A stretch of 64,000 nucleotides of DNA, taken from Shewanella sp. Choline-02u-19 (GTDB lineage: Bacteria > Pseudomonadota > Gammaproteobacteria > Enterobacterales > Shewanellaceae). A model generated the notes under the pieces. It saw nothing but the letters and a program-made list of their open reading frames with translations. It did no database searches and was not told where the DNA came from. Below are positions 61,158 to 64,000 of this stretch, piece after piece. The translations under genes were made by a program, and so were the position numbers. The stretch covers positions 1,984,001 through 2,048,000 of the forward strand of contig NZ_PJBE01000013.1 in the NCBI RefSeq assembly GCF_002836205.1, read 5' to 3'. Within the stretch, counting starts at the first letter, position 1. Each line of letters begins with the position of its first letter.

Positions 61158-61844
61158 TTAATGCTGTTTTGCGAGCGCCAAATAACTGTTCAGCTGACCC
61201 GATGCTTGTTGATGTTCACCTGTCATTGAGGCTAACTGCATTAAAGATTTTATGCCCTGATATTGATGCTTCTGTTGATCAGTGAGTGGGCGTTCAGACC
61301 CTAGCAAAGCAGTAATGTCAGTGGCAACGCGATTTGCTTTTTGTGCAATGGCAGGAGACTGGATTGAATCCATCGTGCGCATAACCCATTTTGCTTCATC
61401 TAACGTCCCTGCCAGCTCTCTATCTTCATCACTATTGGTTAGCGTCGCACGCTGCTCGTCAATAAAATCAGCTAATGACTGCGCTTCAGTGGGCGGAATA
61501 TCAAAGCCACTATTCGTTAGACGGTTCAGTTGCCCATCGGACAAAATACCATCTTTATAGAGCCGCTGAATAAGACTGGGTAATTTTTCAGAGCTGAAAC
61601 TGCCATCTTGAAAAAAGTCCTTCGCCATGGCTTCTATTTTCTGCGCTCGCTCAGCGCGGCCAGATAACACTAAGCCGTGATCATCTTTAGTGACGGTATT
61701 TGTTGATGAAGCTGATGCGTCAGCATTAATGCCTTGGATGCCTGTAGCGCTGCCGACTCCCGCTTTAGTGCCTGACACACCATATGCATCTGCCAGCACT
61801 GCGCCGCTATTTACAGGGTTATTGATACTACTAAGTGGGTTCAT
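61158..61844 (-). CDS. Conserved-looking helical protein of unknown function
   Basis: A 228-residue protein read from the ATG at 61844 (MNPLSSINNPVNSGAVLADAYGVSG); a TTG 6 bases upstream is less likely. The first ~55 residues are Gly, Ala, Ser and Asn rich and probably flexible. The rest is helical (RAERAQKIEAMAKDFFQDGSFSSEKLPSLIQRLYKDGILSDGQLNRL). No signal peptide or membrane helix is visible. I cannot assign a family; the flexible N-terminus recalls secreted or flagellum-associated proteins, but this is only an impression. Confidence 0.65.
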   Translation of the reverse strand: MNPLSSINNPVNSGAVLADAYGVSGTKAGVGSATGIQGINADASASSTNTVTKDDHGLVLSGRAERAQKIEAMAKDFFQDGSFSSEKLPSLIQRLYKDGILSDGQLNRLTNSGFDIPPTEAQSLADFIDEQRATLTNSDEDRELAGTLDEAKWVMRTMDSIQSPAIAQKANRVATDITALLGSERPLTDQQKHQYQGIKSLMQLASMTGEHQQASGQLNSYLALAKQH

Positions 61845-61924
61845 CGTCAAAAATTCGGCACTGATTTAGTCATAGCCTAACTAAGCAGGAAACGTGCCGT
61901 TTTTTTGATGATAAAATTGACTGC

Positions 61925-62377
61925 TTACTTTTGGTTCAATTCTGCGGTTAAGGTCAAGCAAAGTGTGCGCAATGATTCAATATCATGCTCAGTCATGCTG
62001 ACTTTTTCAAGCAAGGTACTTTTTTGTGCAAGCGCATCGGCTTGCAGAGCGAAGCCCGCTTTGGTGAGTGCGATAACTTTTTTACGTTCATCGGTTTCAT
62101 CAGCCAAGCGTTGTAAAAATAACTTGCTCTCTAAACGTTTAACGATGGGCGTCAATGTGCCCATATCCAGACGAGTCGCGCGAGACAACTGGGTCATGCT
62201 TGCTCTATCTTGTAGCCACAATGCTTGCATCACCAGATACTGTGGATAAGTGAGTTCATACTGATCCAATAAAGGGCGGTAAGCGCGCATAAGTGCATTC
62301 CCTGCGGTATACAGAGCAAAACAAACATTATCCGACAGACATGCTTCGGTATCGTTATTTGACACTTTGTTTTTCAC
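61925..62377 (-). CDS. MarR-family regulator, OhrR-like
   Basis: A 150-residue winged-helix regulator starting at a GTG at 62377 with GAAGG upstream; the frame upstream is open but unlike MarR proteins. The HTH is at about residues 55-85 (MTQLSRATRLDMGTLTPIVKRLESKLFLQRL) and the wing has DETDERKKVIALT. Cys19 in NVCFALYTAGNALMRAYRPLL matches the reactive cysteine of OhrR peroxide sensors. It is divergent from a CurA-like reductase gene. Three related sites in the spacer are likely its operators. Sensing of peroxide or electrophiles is inferred from Cys19. Confidence 0.86.
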   Translation of the reverse strand: MKNKVSNNDTEACLSDNVCFALYTAGNALMRAYRPLLDQYELTYPQYLVMQALWLQDRASMTQLSRATRLDMGTLTPIVKRLESKLFLQRLADETDERKKVIALTKAGFALQADALAQKSTLLEKVSMTEHDIESLRTLCLTLTAELNQK

Positions 62378-62454
62378 TACGACCTTCACTACCTTTATTA
62401 AGTACTGCAATTTTACCTGACTCCCTTTAACAAAACTAGCTGATCGCATTTTAT

Positions 62455-62466
62455 TTTGCGCAGAGT
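62455..62466. promoter_or_regulatory. Operator-like copy A (TTTGCGCAGAGT)
   Basis: Shares TTTGCGC with the perfect palindrome 15 bp downstream. One of three such copies in the divergent spacer; probable MarR-protein binding site. Confidence 0.4.
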
Positions 62467-62469
62467 TAT

Positions 62470-62481
62470 TTTGCGCGCAAA
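62470..62481. promoter_or_regulatory. Operator-like palindrome B (TTTGCGCGCAAA)
   Basis: A perfect 12-bp palindrome in the divergent spacer, flanked by two imperfect copies. It is the best candidate for the MarR-protein operator. Confidence 0.58.
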
Positions 62482-62526
62482 GCATTTGCATAAATTTTGG
62501 CGGTTAGTTATGATGCAAACAATTAC

Positions 62527-62538
62527 TTTGCGCACAAA
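62527..62538. promoter_or_regulatory. Operator-like copy C (TTTGCGCACAAA)
   Basis: Matches palindrome B at 11 of 12 positions. It lies 18 bases before the reductase ATG, so a bound repressor would block its transcription or elongation. Confidence 0.5.
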
Positions 62539-62556
62539 CAAAAATAAAGGCTCATT

Positions 62557-63555
62557 ATGAATGCTAAACAAATTCAACTAAAATCTCGTCCTGAAGGATT
62601 ACCTAACGCCAGTAACTTTACCGAAGCAGAAGTGACTTTACCCGCCATTAAAGAGGGTGAATTTCTCGTCAAAAATTTATGGATGTCGGTTGACCCGTAC
62701 ATGCGTGGCCGCATGATTGATAGGAAAAGCTACATTGCTCCTTTTCAGATTGGTGCAGTGCTTGAAGGCGGCGCTATTGGTGAAGTCACAGAATCAAACA
62801 ATGTTGAATTTCCAGTGGGCAGCAAGGTTAGCAGCATGCACGGCTGGCGCAGTCATTATGTTAGTGATGGCACCGAAATAACTCGCCTACCGCAAACTCC
62901 TATCAACGAATCACACTTTCTCGGTGTACTCGGTATGCCGGGTATGACGGCTTGGACAGGCCTCAACCGCATTGCAGAATTAAAGGCGGGCGAAACACTC
63001 TTCGTTTCAGCAGCATCCGGTGCAGTTGGCAGTGTAGCTGTACAGATTGGAAAATTAATGGGTGCCCGCGTTATTGCATCCGTAGGCTCTGATGAGAAAG
63101 CTGAGCATATTAAATCACTTGGTGTTGATGCCGTGATCAACTACAAGACTTGTGGTGATTTAAGCGCTGCATTAGCAGCTGCGGCGCCAGAAGGTGTTGA
63201 TGTGTATTTTGAAAATGTCGGTGGCGATCACTTAACGGCCGCATTGAACAATATGAATGACCATGGCCGTATCGCCGTGTGCGGCATGATTTCACAATAC
63301 AACGATACAGTGCCGACACCTGGACCGAGTAATTTAGCCATGATCATCATGAAGAAGTTAAAGATTGAAGGTTTCATTGTATTTGAACATTGGGCTCATT
63401 ACCCTGAGTTCGCTAAGCAAATGGGCCAATGGTTAGCTGAAGGAAAAGTCACTGCAGAGCAGACTATTTATGAAGGGTTATCAAACGCACCTGATGCCTT
63501 TATCGGTCTATTTGAAGGTAAAAACCGCGGCAAGATGATTGTAAAACTGGCTTAA
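62557..63555 (+). CDS. NADP-dependent zinc-free oxidoreductase (CurA/MDR family)
   Basis: A 332-residue medium-chain reductase without the catalytic zinc ligands. Signatures are KNLWMSVDPYMRGRM (about 39-53), the NADPH loop SAASGAVGSVAVQIGKLMGARVIASVGSDEKAE, DVYFENVGGDHL and NRGKMIVKLA at the end. It belongs to the group of E. coli CurA and leukotriene B4 12-hydroxydehydrogenases, which reduce alpha,beta-unsaturated ketones and aldehydes. A divergent OhrR-like gene with shared operator-like sites suggests induction by reactive electrophiles or peroxides. Confidence 0.9.
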   Translation: MNAKQIQLKSRPEGLPNASNFTEAEVTLPAIKEGEFLVKNLWMSVDPYMRGRMIDRKSYIAPFQIGAVLEGGAIGEVTESNNVEFPVGSKVSSMHGWRSHYVSDGTEITRLPQTPINESHFLGVLGMPGMTAWTGLNRIAELKAGETLFVSAASGAVGSVAVQIGKLMGARVIASVGSDEKAEHIKSLGVDAVINYKTCGDLSAALAAAAPEGVDVYFENVGGDHLTAALNNMNDHGRIAVCGMISQYNDTVPTPGPSNLAMIIMKKLKIEGFIVFEHWAHYPEFAKQMGQWLAEGKVTAEQTIYEGLSNAPDAFIGLFEGKNRGKMIVKLA

Positions 63556-63612
63556 TTCGTTAAGAAACCAGCATACTTCATGCGTTAATATCACACTGAA
63601 AAACAGTGACAT

Positions 63613-63636
63613 AAAAGGGCCTTTTGGCCCTTTTAT
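63613..63636. terminator. Bidirectional terminator between the reductase and patatin-like genes
   Basis: TAAAAGGGCC-tttt-GGCCCTTTTA is a perfect 10-bp stem with A and T edges, placed between two convergent genes. Confidence 0.85.
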
Positions 63637-63656
63637 TACAACCAAGTTAAGATTAT

Positions 63657-64000
63657 TTAACGATATGGTGCCAATGCAGCTTCAATAAGGTGTGCTACTT
63701 GCTCTACTGCCGCTTCACCTGCCGCAATAGCTTCCTCCGCGCGATGAAACTCCATAGTACCGATATCACCAAGATCTGGCACGATACAAATATCTGGTGG
63801 ATCGCCCATTAGTCTCGCCCGCTTATGGCGCTGTTCTAGTATTTCCATCGACTGTGACATCACCGCCAGCATACCGGGATTGGGATTAATATGACCGCCA
63901 GTTTTGTTACTAGGAGAAAACTTATCCGTTAAGCCGGTAATATAATCTCTTCCGCGCGCAAGCAGATCGGTAAAGCCCAATTCTTGATGCTTCTCTGCTT
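63657..64000 (-). CDS. Patatin-like phospholipase family protein, C-terminal part (RssA-like)
   Basis: The minus-strand frame is open to the window edge, so only the last 114 residues are visible. The part HINPNPGMLAVMSQSMEILEQRHKRARLMGDPPDICIVPDLGDIGTMEFHRAEEAIAAGEAAV is typical of the C-terminus of RssA-like patatin proteins (xxDIxIxPDLxDIGxxxFHxAxEAIxxGxxA). The catalytic Ser and Asp of the patatin domain would lie outside. The apparent TTG start at 63980 is an internal codon. It ends 21 bases from a bidirectional terminator. Confidence 0.78.
   Translation of the reverse strand, partial: AEKHQELGFTDLLARGRDYITGLTDKFSPSNKTGGHINPNPGMLAVMSQSMEILEQRHKRARLMGDPPDICIVPDLGDIGTMEFHRAEEAIAAGEAAVEQVAHLIEAALAPYR

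Noticed and set aside
62378..62491. Longer N-terminus for the MarR-family protein
   Set aside because: The extra 38 residues are unlike MarR proteins and cover the operator-like sites; the GTG at 62377 has a proper ribosome site.

Overview
The window looks like a chromosomal segment of a marine gammaproteobacterium, most likely Shewanella. Three things point there. The core gene order fabB, mnmC, yfcL, aroC, prmB, smrB, sixA, fadJ, fadI and fadL follows the Escherichia coli fabB-fadL region. The added blocks (asd-pdxB, MoxR/Bat operon, ECF sigma with DUF3379, putP, SIMPL protein, RND pump, subtilase, nrdDG) are ones I associate with Shewanella. Protein sequence style and moderate GC also fit. 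No rRNA, tRNA, CRISPR array, prophage or complete insertion sequence was seen.

Layout. 1-3259 (minus): 3' truncated fimV/hubP, then the coupled pair pdxB-asd. 3260-4810: repeat-rich spacer with a small DUF6435 gene and an 8-copy 16-bp tandem repeat, leading to an opine dehydrogenase-like gene. 6457-9780: fabB and an mnmC whose methyltransferase half looks decayed. 9781-13342: a quinone/aromatic-stress module (DoxX, YqjG, YhaK-like pirin) divergent from a YhaJ-like LysR gene. 13530-21119: lipoprotein, TrmH-family methyltransferase, yfcL, NAD-kinase-like gene, MFS transporter, aroC, prmB, smrB, sixA. 21519-30440: M16 peptidase, a periplasm-sensing GGDEF-EAL protein, and then the most unusual locus of the window. 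30617-34053: fadIJ. 34290-41227: MoxR/Bat operon. 41430-45941: ECF sigma, anti-sigma-like gene, putP, fadL. 46081-52055: SIMPL protein, RND adaptor and pump, DUF2892 and rhodanese. 52605-57917: subtilase, VF530 gene with a MITE at its stop codon, outer-membrane-like protein, ribA, yibL. 58053-60701: nrdDG. 61158-64000: unknown protein, MarR regulator divergent from a CurA-like reductase, partial patatin-like phospholipase.

The best candidate for an undescribed system is 28858-30206. A sigma-54 type -24/-12 element precedes a Sec-exported protein made of about 20 copies of a 13-residue unit (GVPHIKFKPLQTA). Two paralogous 38-residue cationic peptides ending in KGWWN and KGWWS follow, and a terminator closes the unit. 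Repeat copies differ almost only at synonymous positions, which argues that the peptide is under selection. The middle of the array carries seven small deletions that sum to 12 nt and interrupt the frame as read. They may be sequencing errors or real changes.

Regulatory sites readable from sequence include FadR-like boxes at fadI and fadL, a PsrA-like site at fadI, paired NrdR boxes plus an FNR/EtrA-like box at nrdD, an operator-like dyad in the LysR-DoxX spacer, three related operator-like copies between the MarR gene and the reductase gene, and a 12-bp inverted repeat just upstream of the RND adaptor.
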